This document shows, in pieces, positions 8,869-17,811 of a DNA stretch of 64,000 nt. A model generated the notes under the pieces. That model had not been told where the DNA came from. It saw only the letters and a list, made by a program, of their open reading frames with translations, and ran no database searches. Source of the stretch: Gemmatimonadaceae bacterium (GTDB lineage Bacteria; Gemmatimonadota; Gemmatimonadetes; Gemmatimonadales; Gemmatimonadaceae); assembly GCA_019637355.1 (NCBI GenBank), contig JAHBVT010000001.1:62001-126000 (forward strand), written 5' to 3'. How positions within the stretch are numbered: position 1 is the first letter of the stretch; the number at the start of each line of letters is the position of its first letter. The translations under genes and the position numbers were made by a program.

Positions 8869-9773
8869 GTGCGACACCGCTGATCGGCGTGCATCCGGCC
8901 GACGAGGGCGGGATGCCGATGGCGATTCGCCGCGCCGCGGCCGCGGGTGCGGAGGCGGTGCAGGTGTTCACGGCGCCGCCGACGTACTACAACGAGAAGG
9001 TCTCGCTCAAGCCGCCCAAGGTCGCCACGGTGCACGCCGCGCTGGCCGAGGTGGGCCTCGCGCCGCGCGCGATGTTCGTACACGCGGCCTACGTGCTCAA
9101 CACCGCGTCGGCCGAGGAAGAGAAGGCGCGGCGTGCCGCCAGCGGCCTCGCCAAGGAGTTCGAGCGCACGACGGCGCTCGGGGCCTTCGGCTGCTGCTTT
9201 CATCCCGGGTCCGCCGGCGAGCGTGCACCCGAGGACGCCGCCGTGCAGGTCGGGCACGCCATCGTGCAGGCGCTCGAGGCAGTGCCCGAGACTGCATCCG
9301 GCACGCGCGTGCTGATCGAGAACACCGCCGGCGTCGGCCGCACCTTGGGCCGCACGCCCGAGGAGATCGCGCTGATGCTGGCGCAGGTGCCCGCCGCCCT
9401 GCGTCACCGCACGGGGTACGGGCTCGACACCTGCCACCTGTTCGCGGCCGGCCATCCGATTCACGAGAGCGCCGCGCGGCTCGGCGAGGTGCTCGATACC
9501 TTCGAGCGGACCATCGGCGAGCCGCCGGCGTTCTTCCACCTGAACGACAGCCAGCATCCCTTTGGCTCGAACAAGGACCGGCACGCATTGCTCGGCGAGG
9601 GACAGCTCGGTGCCGAGCCGTTCCGGTGGTTGCTGGCGGACCCGCGTACGAGGGGGATTCCCTGTATTCTCGAGACGCCGTCAGAGCGGAAAACGGTGGA
9701 CGACGGTGATGCCAGCGCCGACCCCGCCGACCTGCGGATGATGGCGCTCCTGAGGGGATTTCTCGGCGCCTGA
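8865..9773 (+). CDS. nfo: Deoxyribonuclease IV (AP endonuclease)
   Basis: Cuts the backbone 5' of abasic sites in base excision repair. 302 residues with the TIM-barrel zinc-site motifs in order: FVHAAYVLN, CFHPGS, LIENTAG, LDTCHLFAAG, FHLNDSQHPFGSNKDRH and ILETP. All expected His/Asp/Glu metal ligands appear to be present. The GTG start overlaps the upstream stop as GTGA, which supports both the start and co-translation with the receiver-DHp gene; no functional link between them is known. After the stop there is only a weak 6-bp hairpin (9789-9805). Confidence 0.95.
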   Translation: MSATPLIGVHPADEGGMPMAIRRAAAAGAEAVQVFTAPPTYYNEKVSLKPPKVATVHAALAEVGLAPRAMFVHAAYVLNTASAEEEKARRAASGLAKEFERTTALGAFGCCFHPGSAGERAPEDAAVQVGHAIVQALEAVPETASGTRVLIENTAGVGRTLGRTPEEIALMLAQVPAALRHRTGYGLDTCHLFAAGHPIHESAARLGEVLDTFERTIGEPPAFFHLNDSQHPFGSNKDRHALLGEGQLGAEPFRWLLADPRTRGIPCILETPSERKTVDDGDASADPADLRMMALLRGFLGA

Positions 9774-9910
9774 GGCCCTCCCCAGAGGGAGAATCGGCAA
9801 TTCTCGCTCTTGCGCGGTGCGCGGCGCCCCTTACTTTCGAGTCAGAACGCGCAGCGCTCGACCGGGCGAAGCAGCGCGTTCGATAAACATCCTTTCGAGG
9901 AGATGGTCGA

Positions 9911-10258
9911 ATGGCTGCCAAGAAGAAGGCGAAGAAGCCGGCGAAGAAGGCCGCGAAGAAGCCGGCGAAGAAGGCCGCGAAGAAGGCCTCCAAGCCGAAG
10001 GTGAAGCGCAAGCCGAATGCGGCGTTTATGAAGCCGGTGACGCCGAACGAGAAGCTCGCCGCCGTCGTCGGCGCGTCGCCGCTGCCGCGCACCGAGCTCA
10101 CCAAGAAGCTCTGGGTCTACATCAAGAAGAACGGCCTCCAGGACAAGAAGAACCGTCGGATGATCAACGCCGACGACAAGCTCAAGGCCGTCTTCGGTGG
10201 CCGCGGGCAGGTCTCGATGTTCGATATGACCAAGCTCGTCTCGAAGAACCTCAAGTAA
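9911..10258 (+). CDS. SWIB/MDM2-domain protein with histone H1-like basic tail
   Basis: 115 residues. Residues 3-34 are a Lys/Ala/Pro repeat (AAKKKAKKPAKKA type), resembling histone H1 tails and bacterial Hc1-like proteins. Residues 41-115 form a SWIB domain (LPRTELTKKLWVYIKKNGLQ, then MFDMTKLVSKNL). Such fusions occur in several bacterial phyla and in Chlamydia and are presumed to bind or compact DNA. The tail is encoded by near-perfect 24-bp tandem repeats (about 9933-9985), so its length may vary between strains. A purine-rich GAGGAG lies at 9896-9901. A strong terminator follows the gene, so it is probably monocistronic and highly expressed. Confidence 0.92.
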   Translation: MAAKKKAKKPAKKAAKKPAKKAAKKASKPKVKRKPNAAFMKPVTPNEKLAAVVGASPLPRTELTKKLWVYIKKNGLQDKKNRRMINADDKLKAVFGGRGQVSMFDMTKLVSKNLK

Positions 10259-10280
10259 TCCAGTGGTTCGTCGGAGACCG

Positions 10281-10315
10281 GAGGGGCGCGCCACGAGGCG
10301 CGCCCCTCTCGTTTT
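10281..10315 (+). terminator. Rho-independent terminator
   Basis: A perfect 12-bp stem (GAGGGGCGCGCC at 10281-10292 with its complement at 10297-10308) and loop ACGA, followed by TCGTTTT. It begins 22 bp after the SWIB gene stop and ends transcription before lepB. Confidence 0.93.
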
Positions 10316-10343
10316 CGGGCCTCCGAGCGGCGAGATTCCCCCT

Positions 10344-11138
10344 ATGGCACCCAAGAAGCGCCCGTCCAAGGCCGTCCCCAAGAACGTCGTCGCTGCGGTC
10401 CGCGCCGGCGATGCGCCTCGCTTCGACGCCCGCAAGTTCTGGGAAGGCTTCAAATCGATCGCGGCGACCGTCGCCATCTTCCTGCTCCTGCGCACCTTCC
10501 TCATCGAGGCCTACCGCATCCCGTCCGGCTCGATGATTCCGTCGATGCTGATCGGCGACTGGCTGTTCGTAAACAAGCTTCGCTACGGGCCGCACGTGCC
10601 GTTCACCAAGATCAACCTGCCGGGCTACGCCGAGCCGCGGCGCGGCGAGATCGTCGTGTTCATCTCGCCGTACCAGGTGGACCAGCCCGAGGACCCGACG
10701 CCGATCCTCGTGAAGCGGCTCATCGGGATGCCGGGGGACACGATTTACTCGCGCGCCGGCGTCGTGCACGTCAACGGCGAGCCGCAGCGCTTGGGCTTCC
10801 AGACAGCCGACCGCTCGGGCACGCCGGGCGACGAGTGGCATCCGTTGTTCGAATGGCAACGCCGCATCGCGGTCGACTCCTCGCGCTTCGGTCCGCCGCC
10901 CGCCAGGCCCACGCTCGACGACTGGGGCCCGCTGCTCATCCCCGAGGGCTATCTCTGGATGATGGGTGATAACCGCTACCAGTCCAAGGACTCGCGCTTC
11001 TGGGGCATCGTGCCGCGTGAGAACGTGCGCGGCCGCCCGCTCTTCGTGTACTACTCCTGGAACGCCGACGACTCCGACCGGCCGCTGCCGTTCTTGACGG
11101 ACATCCGCTGGTCGCGCATCGGACATATCCTACGATGA
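10344..11138 (+). CDS. lepB: Signal peptidase I
   Basis: Cleaves signal peptides from exported pre-proteins at the outer face of the inner membrane by a Ser/Lys dyad. 264 residues from the ATG at 10344; the longer frame upstream runs through the terminator and is not used. A basic N-terminus precedes one membrane helix (about residues 38-54). Catalytic Ser63 lies in PSGSMIPSM and Lys124 in LVKRLIGMPGD; box E is GDNRYQSKDSRFWG. An insertion of roughly 40 residues between boxes D and E (DEWHPLFEWQRRIAVDSS region) is longer than in minimal enzymes. The stop overlaps the next gene as ATGA. Confidence 0.95.
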   Translation: MAPKKRPSKAVPKNVVAAVRAGDAPRFDARKFWEGFKSIAATVAIFLLLRTFLIEAYRIPSGSMIPSMLIGDWLFVNKLRYGPHVPFTKINLPGYAEPRRGEIVVFISPYQVDQPEDPTPILVKRLIGMPGDTIYSRAGVVHVNGEPQRLGFQTADRSGTPGDEWHPLFEWQRRIAVDSSRFGPPPARPTLDDWGPLLIPEGYLWMMGDNRYQSKDSRFWGIVPRENVRGRPLFVYYSWNADDSDRPLPFLTDIRWSRIGHILR

Positions 11139-11629
11139 CCACCCGCGCGTCGCTGCTGCTCTGCCTCACGGTGGGCCTCGCCTTCGGAGCGGGCCTGTAC
11201 CTCAGCAGTCGGTCCGCGGCACCGTCGGCCGCGGCGGCCGGCGCCGCCGACCTCGCCTACCTCACGCCCTTCGGCACGCCGACGCGCCCCTTTTCGCCTG
11301 CCGTGCGCGTCGGCGACGTCATCTTCCTCTCCGGACAGATCGGCACCGACCCCGGCGCCAATGCCAGCGCGGTGGTGCCTGGCGGCATCGAGGCCGAGAC
11401 GCGGCAGACGATGGACAACATCAAGCGCACGGTCGAGGCCGTCGGCTCCTCGATGGACAAGGTCGTGAAGTGCACGGTGATGATGGCCGATATGGCCGAG
11501 TGGGACCGGATGAACGCGGTCTACCGCGAGTACTTCTCACCGGGTCGCCTGCCGGCGCGCTCGGCCTTCGGTACCAGCGGACTCGCGCTCGGCGCACGTG
11601 TGGAGATCGAATGCATCGCCGCCCGCTGA
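11135..11629 (+). CDS. RidA/YjgF family protein with N-terminal export signal or anchor
   Basis: RidA enzymes hydrolyse reactive enamine/imine intermediates of PLP enzymes. Residues about 45-164 form the full RidA domain, including PARSAF with the conserved substrate-binding Arg and GARVEIECIA at the end. Residues 1-38 are a hydrophobic leader plus an Ala-rich linker (LLLCLTVGLAFGAGLYL), so this copy is predicted to be exported or membrane-anchored, unlike cytosolic RidA. It overlaps lepB by four bases. A periplasmic role is inference; substrate unknown. Confidence 0.88.
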   Translation: MTTRASLLLCLTVGLAFGAGLYLSSRSAAPSAAAAGAADLAYLTPFGTPTRPFSPAVRVGDVIFLSGQIGTDPGANASAVVPGGIEAETRQTMDNIKRTVEAVGSSMDKVVKCTVMMADMAEWDRMNAVYREYFSPGRLPARSAFGTSGLALGARVEIECIAAR

Positions 11630-11643
11630 GCGCGTAGCCGCCG

Positions 11644-12147
11644 ATGCCGCTGCTGCGCGAGACCGTTGTCCTGACGGCGACCGACGTCGAGTCGCCGGGC
11701 TTCTGGCGCAAGGTCGGGCTGTCGCTGCCGCTGATGGCCATCCTCACCGGGGCTGGCCTGCGGGCCTACCGTGCCGTGGTCTACGCCTTCGGCTGGAGCG
11801 ATTCGTGGCTGTTCATCGCCGGCACGTTCATCGCCGGTGCGATGTTTCTCTTCCTGATGGCCACGCTGCATCTCGGCAACTACCCGGCCCGCGCGTGGTG
11901 GTGGCGCGCCCCGCTCTTTGCCTTCATCGAGGCGCTCACGGAGATCCTCGTCTCGCTCGCGCTGACACTGCTCGGCCTGGAGTTGGTGGGCTCGATGCAG
12001 GCCACGCTCGAAGACTTGCAGATCACTGCCACGCGCACGCTGTTTATGCGCGTCGTCGGCATCACCGGTTTCGCGTTCGTGCTCGCCATCGTCAGCACCC
12101 TCGTGCGCCGAATGCTGCTCAAGGGCCACAAGTTACCGGCTCACTGA
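11644..12147 (+). CDS. Four-helix membrane protein, unknown function
   Basis: 167 residues with about four membrane segments (near 25-45, 57-77, 88-112 and 137-157). Between helices it carries short charged loops and a Trp-rich YPARAWWWRAP motif. No family recognised. It begins 14 bp after the RidA gene and the ATG is the only good start. Its frame is real: hydrophobicity is maintained, and the competing long frame in another phase is an upstream extension of the M24 gene. Confidence 0.7.
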   Translation: MPLLRETVVLTATDVESPGFWRKVGLSLPLMAILTGAGLRAYRAVVYAFGWSDSWLFIAGTFIAGAMFLFLMATLHLGNYPARAWWWRAPLFAFIEALTEILVSLALTLLGLELVGSMQATLEDLQITATRTLFMRVVGITGFAFVLAIVSTLVRRMLLKGHKLPAH

Positions 12148-12194
12148 GGGCCGACGGCCGGCTCTTCACCACGAGAACACGGAGTCACGGAACA

Positions 12195-13589
12195 ATGCCG
12201 AGAGCCCGCAGGATGCTGTTGCTGTTGCAGTTCGCTTCCGTCTTCAGTCTTCCGTCCTCCGTCTCCGCCCAGACCCGCCCCTTCGGCACGCTGCGCGAGC
12301 AGGCGGCGACTCGGCAGGCCTGGCTGGAGAAGCGCCTCACCACCGTCCTGCCAGCCGTGATGCGTCGGCACGGCGTGGATGCCTGGGTGATCCCGATGCG
12401 CGAGTACAACGAGGACCCGATGTTCTCGTCGCTGGTATCGCCGACGACCTTCGCCGCGCGACGCCGAACGATCTACGTCTTCTTCGACAAGTGCGCCGCC
12501 AGCGCTGCCAGCGATCCCGGCGATGGGTCCTGCGTCGAGCGCATCGCCCTCGGCGGCACCTCGCAGGGCGGCCTCTACGAGGCACGCCGCGCGATGGCGG
12601 CCGTTGACGCCGGGGCCGAGGCGCGACAGGCCGAGTTGGTGGGCGCCGAGCAGTGGAACGCGCTGCGGAGCGTGCTCGAGGAGCGCGACCCCAAGCGCAT
12701 CGCCATCAACGTGTCGCGCAACTTCGCCTTCTCCGACGGCCTCACCGCCGGTGAGCGCGACGGGATGAGCGAGGCGCTCGGCGCGCGCTGGACCTCGCGC
12801 TTCACCAGCGTGGACGCGCTGGCGCTGGACTTCATCGCCACGCGCCTGCCGGAGGAGGCGGAGTTCTACCGCGAGCTGCAGACGTTGGTCTGGCAACTGA
12901 CGGAGCGGATGTTCTCGAGCGAGGCCGTGACGCCGGGCGTGACCCGCACCAGCGACCTGGTGTGGTGGTGGCGGCAGCAGGTCAACGACCTCGGGCTCGG
13001 CACCTGGTTCCAGCCCAGCGTGAGCGTGCAGCGGCGCGGCGTGAGCGCGGCGCAGCTCGGCGACGATCCCATCATCCAGCGCGGCGATGTGCTGCACTGC
13101 GACGTCGGCATCGTGGCCCTCGGCCTCGCCACCGACACGCAGCACAACGGCTACGTGCTGCTGCCGGGCGAGACGGCGCCGCCTCCCGGCTTGGTGCGCG
13201 CGTTGCACAACGCCAACCGCCTGCAGGACATTACGATGGAGGAGCTGCGGCCAGGTCGCAGCGGCAACGAGGTGCTGGCCGCGGCCTTGGCGCGGATGCG
13301 AAGCGAGGGCCTCAACGGCACACTGTACTCGCACCCCATCGGGACACACGGTCACGGCGCCGGTTCGCTGGTGGGGCGCTGGGACGCGCAGGAGGGCACG
13401 GGCGCGCAGGGCGACGCCAAGGTGATCGCCAATATGTGGTACTCGATCGAGCTGCAGGTGACCACGCCGGTGCCCGAGTGGGGCGGCCAGCCGGTGCGGA
13501 TGGCGCAGGAGGAGGATGCCATCATCGGCCCCGACGGCCGCACACGCTGGGCCCTGCGCCGGCAGTCGAACCTTTTCCTCGTCAAGTGA
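12195..13589 (+). CDS. Exported M24 family metallopeptidase (Xaa-Pro aminopeptidase-like)
   Basis: 464 residues; the open frame extends upstream but the signal peptide marks the start (ATG 12195, or 12213). The leader ends SSVSAQ with likely cleavage after Ala. The creatinase-like N-terminal domain is followed by the pita-bread catalytic domain with all five metal ligands in plausible positions: Asp in LHCDVGI, Asp in ATDTQH, His in GTHGHGAG, Glu in YSIELQ and Glu in AQEEDAI. Expected to hydrolyse N-terminal residues or small peptides in the periplasm. The signal-peptide codons (12235-12269) are almost identical to an intergenic repeat elsewhere in the window (61859-61886), an unusual coding intrusion. 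Confidence 0.88.
   Translation: MPRARRMLLLLQFASVFSLPSSVSAQTRPFGTLREQAATRQAWLEKRLTTVLPAVMRRHGVDAWVIPMREYNEDPMFSSLVSPTTFAARRRTIYVFFDKCAASAASDPGDGSCVERIALGGTSQGGLYEARRAMAAVDAGAEARQAELVGAEQWNALRSVLEERDPKRIAINVSRNFAFSDGLTAGERDGMSEALGARWTSRFTSVDALALDFIATRLPEEAEFYRELQTLVWQLTERMFSSEAVTPGVTRTSDLVWWWRQQVNDLGLGTWFQPSVSVQRRGVSAAQLGDDPIIQRGDVLHCDVGIVALGLATDTQHNGYVLLPGETAPPPGLVRALHNANRLQDITMEELRPGRSGNEVLAAALARMRSEGLNGTLYSHPIGTHGHGAGSLVGRWDAQEGTGAQGDAKVIANMWYSIELQVTTPVPEWGGQPVRMAQEEDAIIGPDGRTRWALRRQSNLFLVK
12235..12269 (+). repeat. Dispersed CTTCCGTC-type repeat inside the M24 signal-peptide codons
   Basis: Quasi-tandem units (TTCCGTCTTCAG, TCTTCCGTCC, TCCGTC) from 12235 to 12269. 27 of 28 bases at 12236-12263 match the non-coding segment 61859-61886, and the units resemble the right arm at 44345-44370. 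Here it is translated as part of the export signal (SVFSLPSSVSA). Confidence 0.75.
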
Positions 13590-13602
13590 GTTACTGACTG
13601 GT

Positions 13603-13962
13603 ATGCGAAAGGGACGCAAGGAACTGATCGTCGTCGGCGACCGCGTGCTCATCCGCCTCGAGGACGGCGAGGAGCGCAGCAAGGTCGGGCTGTACCTTCC
13701 CGCCACGGCGGTGGACAGCCAGGCCGTGCAGGGCGGGCGCATCGTGGCCACCGGCCCGGGTACGCCGCTGCCGGAGGTCACGGACCACCTCGACGAACCC
13801 TGGCGCATCACCGGGCAGAAGGAGACGCGGCACATCCCGATGCAGGCGCAGGTCGGCGACTACGCGCTGTTTTTCCGGAAGGCGGCGGTGGAGATCACGT
13901 TCGAGAACGAGCGCTACCTCGTGGTGCCGCAGGCGGCGTTGCTCGCCCTGAGCCGCGAGTAA
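13603..13962 (+). CDS. GroES-like (cpn10) co-chaperonin family protein
   Basis: 119 residues, somewhat longer than GroES (about 97). The cpn10 fold is suggested by VVGDRVLIRLEDGEERSKVG at the start, a GGRIVATGPG turn, QVGDYALFFRKAAVEI (equivalent to GDxVLFxKYxGxEV), and a final strand ERYLVVPQAALLAL. A mid-protein insertion (EPWRITGQKETRHIP) replaces the usual loop. No groEL is adjacent, so this is probably a divergent stand-alone paralog rather than the main GroES. ATG 13603 follows the M24 gene by 13 bp; the longer frame is an overlap artefact. Confidence 0.8.
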   Translation: MRKGRKELIVVGDRVLIRLEDGEERSKVGLYLPATAVDSQAVQGGRIVATGPGTPLPEVTDHLDEPWRITGQKETRHIPMQAQVGDYALFFRKAAVEITFENERYLVVPQAALLALSRE

Positions 13963-13999
13963 GCATCCGTAACCCCCACACAGCAGGGAGCCCCACACG

Positions 14000-14431
14000 A
14001 TGATGTACGATGAACGGATGGTGGCGCCGATGCGCGCCGAGATCACGCAGCACGGGGTCGAGGAGCTCCGTAGCGCCGACGCGGTGGACAAGGCGCTCAA
14101 GGAGACCAAGGGCACGCAGTTGGTGATCGTGAACTCGGTCTGCGGCTGCTCGGCGCGCAATATGCGCCCGGCCATCGGAATGGCGTTGCAGCACGGCGCG
14201 GCGCCAGACCACAAGTTCACGGTCTTCGCCGGCAATGACGTGGACGCCACGCGGCAGGCCCGCACGTACTTCACCGGCTACGCGCCGAGCTCGCCATCCA
14301 TCGCGCTGCTCAAGGACGGCAAGCTGGTGCATATGATCGAGCGCTGGCAGATCGAGGGCCGCTCGGCCGAGATGATCGCCGAGGAGCTGAAAGGAGCGTT
14401 CGACAAGTACTGTGTTGGGGTGACTGCGTAG
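14000..14431 (+). CDS. Bacilliredoxin (BrxA/BrxB, DUF1094 family)
   Basis: 143 residues, the family length. The thioredoxin-like fold carries the hallmark CGC motif, Cys48-Gly49-Cys50, in NSVCGCSARNMRP. Characterised members remove bacillithiol from mixed disulfides in proteins. Outside Firmicutes the thiol partner is uncertain, although members occur in several phyla. A purine-rich CAGGGAG lies 10 bases before ATG 14000. Transcription likely ends at the hairpin that starts at the stop codon. Confidence 0.93.
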   Translation: MMYDERMVAPMRAEITQHGVEELRSADAVDKALKETKGTQLVIVNSVCGCSARNMRPAIGMALQHGAAPDHKFTVFAGNDVDATRQARTYFTGYAPSSPSIALLKDGKLVHMIERWQIEGRSAEMIAEELKGAFDKYCVGVTA

Positions 14432-14489
14432 GACGGATGACGAATGACGGATGCAACTGAGTCGAGCCTCCGTCATCCGTCATCCGTCC
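14431..14489. repeat. GGACGGATGAC-type inverted repeat, probable bidirectional terminator
   Basis: Arms 14431-14453 and 14467-14489 pair at all but about two positions around a 13-nt loop. Each arm is a quasi-tandem of GGACGGATGAC units, the same sequence family as 42637-42702 and related to 55774-55860. It sits exactly between two convergent genes, starting on the last base of the bacilliredoxin stop codon. Confidence 0.85.
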
Positions 14490-14493
14490 GAGC

Positions 14494-15784
14494 TCAGCTC
14501 TGCCGAATCCAGCGCACCAGTTCCTTGACGCTCGGCCGCTTGCCGTACATCAGCAAGCCGACGCGGTAGATGCGCGCCGACACCCAGATGGCGGCGACGC
14601 AGGCCAGCGCGACTGACAGCAGCGACCCGACGATCTCCAGCGGCGGCACCGGCGTGGCCGTCATCCGCATCGGCATAATGATCGGCGCTGAGAAGGGCAG
14701 CCAGCTCATCGTCACCGCCAGTTGGCCGGTGGGGTTGGTCATCACCGGCTGCACGAAGAGGATGCTGAAGATGAGCATCATCAGCACCGGCTGGCTGGCC
14801 TGCTGCGCTTCCTCCATACTGCCGACCATCGCGCCGACCGCGGCGAAGAGCGAGGCGTAGAAGGTGTAGCCGAGGACGAAGAACAAGAGCAGCGCGACCA
14901 GCACCAGCGGGTCGATGCTCGGAAAGACGAGGTTGGGCAGGGCAGGGAGCCCCATCGCTTCGAACAAGCGCGCCCGCTGCGTCCAGAAGGCGATGCCGCT
15001 GGCCGTCCAGACGAGCATCTGCGTGAGGCCCACGGCGCCGACGCCAATGACCTTGCCGGCGAGCAGAACGTCTGGGCTCACGCTTGAGACCACCACTTCG
15101 GCTACGCGCGTCGTCTTCTCCTCGAGTACGCCGCGCAGCACGTTCTGGCCGTAAAGGATGATGCTGAGATAGAGCAGGAATGCCACGCCGAAGCCGAAGA
15201 TCGTCGCCGCCAGCGCCGACCCTTCGCGCCCCTTGTCGGTGATCTTCTCGGCGCTGATGCGCACGCGCAGTCGTGCGATCTCGTTCGAGATGTCGGTCGC
15301 AAGGCCGGCTTGTTGCAGGCGCGTGGCGATGAGGGCATTGCGGGTGGCGGCTTCGATCGCCTCCACTTGGCCCACCGAGCCCGCATCGCGGCCGAGGTAG
15401 CGCGCCCGGCCGGCGTCCAGCGTGGATGGGTCGAGAATGAGCACGCCGTTCATCTCGCGCCGCTGCACGGCGCCGAGCATCGCTTCCTCGACTTCCGCGA
15501 GCGCCTCCGGCGCGACCGTGTCCACGCGCGCGAGGCGCTGGGCGTCGCTGCCGCTGTCGAGCCCGGGCAGGGCGAGGCGTTCGGCCACGCGTTGGCCGAG
15601 TCCGGCACCGGTGGCATCCACGATGGTGAGGCTGGTGGTGCGCGCCTCGCGCATCCCCTTCATCGAGAGGTAGCCCGGCAGGACCATAATGACGCCGAAG
15701 AACAACGGCCCCACCAGCGTCACGATGATGAACCACACCGTGCGGACGCGCTCGAGGTACTCGCGCTTGATGACTGTCCAGAGC

Positions 15785-15792
<8 letters not shown>
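14494..15792 (-). CDS. ABC-2 type transporter permease (NatB-like)
   Basis: 432 residues. One membrane helix near the N-terminus (residues 20-42), a large extracytoplasmic domain to about residue 190, then five or six helices in the C-terminal half. This is the topology of ABC-2 exporter permeases of the NatB/YhaP type. The start overlaps the upstream ATPase gene by 8 bp, which defines a two-gene exporter. Substrate unknown; NatAB-type systems extrude sodium or drugs, but specificity cannot be read from sequence. Confidence 0.9.
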
Positions 15793-16750
<958 letters not shown>

Positions 16751-16869
16751 CAGGGTCCGGGGAAGTGAACGGGTTGAAGCTACCGGGTGCACCGCGAACC
16801 GCAATCGCGCGGCAGCCACAGGATGGGCATTGCTACCGCCGGTTCCCCTCAGGCCGATAGCTTTGTCGG

Positions 16870-17811
16870 ATGCACCGTGCCCTGCTTGCACTCGTGATCG
16901 CGATCTCCGCGTGCCAAGGCGGCGATAGCGCTCAGGAGACGCTGACCGTGTTCAATGCGGGATCTCTGGCGCGTCCGCTCAAAGCGGCGCTCGACACGTT
17001 CGCGCGCCGTGAGAACGTCCGAGTGCATCAGGAGAGTGCGGGGTCGCTCGAAAGCGCACGCAAGCTGACCGAGCTCGGCAAGGTGCCCGACCTCATCGCG
17101 CTGGCAGACGCGGCGGTGTTTCCCCAGTATCTGGTTCCGCGGTATGTGACCAGCTACACGCTCTTCGCGCGCAACCGAATGGTGGTCGCGTTCACTGATC
17201 GCTCGCGTCACGCCCGGGAGATCGGCACGGCCAACTGGCCTGAGATTCTGACGCGCGCGGATGTCGACGTCGGTCGTTCGGATCCCGACCTGGATCCCAA
17301 CGGATACCGCACGCTGATGGTCTGGCAACTGATTGCGCGCACGCGCGGCGATGATGCCTTGGCGGCACGGCTCGAGGCGCAGGCGGTCCCTCGCAATGTC
17401 AGGGCCAAGGAGGCCGACCTCGTCGGGTTGCTCCAGGCGGGCGAACTGGACTACATCTGGTCGTACGAATCGATGGCCAAAGCCACCGGCCTGCGTTGGG
17501 TGATGCTTGGCGATTCGGTGGATCTCTCTCAGCCCGCCTTGGCTGATTTCTACGGTCAAGCACGCGTGGCCCTGCGCGGGGCGCGGGAGGGCGAACACGT
17601 CGTATTCACCGGTCAACCCATCGTCTACGCGCTGGCGGTGCCTGCTGAGGCGCCCAATCGCGCCCTCGGTGAACGTTTCGAGGCGTTTCTGCTCGGCGCC
17701 GAGGGACGCGCAATTCTCCGGCGTGAGGGGCTCGACGTGCTTGAGATGCCGCAAGTCGAACACGGAACGGCGAGTGCCGGCTTGCTGGCCGGGCGCGCCG
17801 CGCGCCGATGA
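16870..17811 (+). CDS. wtpA: Tungstate/molybdate-binding lipoprotein (WtpA/ModA family)
   Basis: Captures oxyanion at the inner-membrane surface for import. 313 residues; the lipobox IAISAC puts Cys at residue 15. The sequence follows archaeal-type WtpA closely: FNAGSLARPL, QESAGSLESARKLTELGK, PDLIALAD, SYTLFARNRMVVAFT and DPNGYRTLMVWQL. In that subfamily Asp and Glu add metal ligands; candidates here are the Asp of LDPNGYR and the Glu of WSYESMA. Tungstate, molybdate and sulfate cannot be told apart with certainty. It overlaps the permease gene as ATGA, starting a tightly coupled series of five genes. Confidence 0.88.
   Translation: MHRALLALVIAISACQGGDSAQETLTVFNAGSLARPLKAALDTFARRENVRVHQESAGSLESARKLTELGKVPDLIALADAAVFPQYLVPRYVTSYTLFARNRMVVAFTDRSRHAREIGTANWPEILTRADVDVGRSDPDLDPNGYRTLMVWQLIARTRGDDALAARLEAQAVPRNVRAKEADLVGLLQAGELDYIWSYESMAKATGLRWVMLGDSVDLSQPALADFYGQARVALRGAREGEHVVFTGQPIVYALAVPAEAPNRALGERFEAFLLGAEGRAILRREGLDVLEMPQVEHGTASAGLLAGRAARR

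Noticed and set aside
9930-9990. AAGAAG-rich tandem repeat near 9.9 kb as a non-coding satellite
   Set aside because: It encodes the Lys/Ala/Pro tail of the SWIB protein and is in frame.
12141-13835. Open frame antisense to the M24 and GroES-like genes (564 codons)
   Set aside because: His/Arg/Ala-rich shadow; the sense strand has all metal ligands.
16751-16869. Molybdenum-cofactor riboswitch upstream of wtpA
   Set aside because: Searched by eye because of the transporter; only a weak hairpin beside the start is seen, no conserved Moco RNA core.
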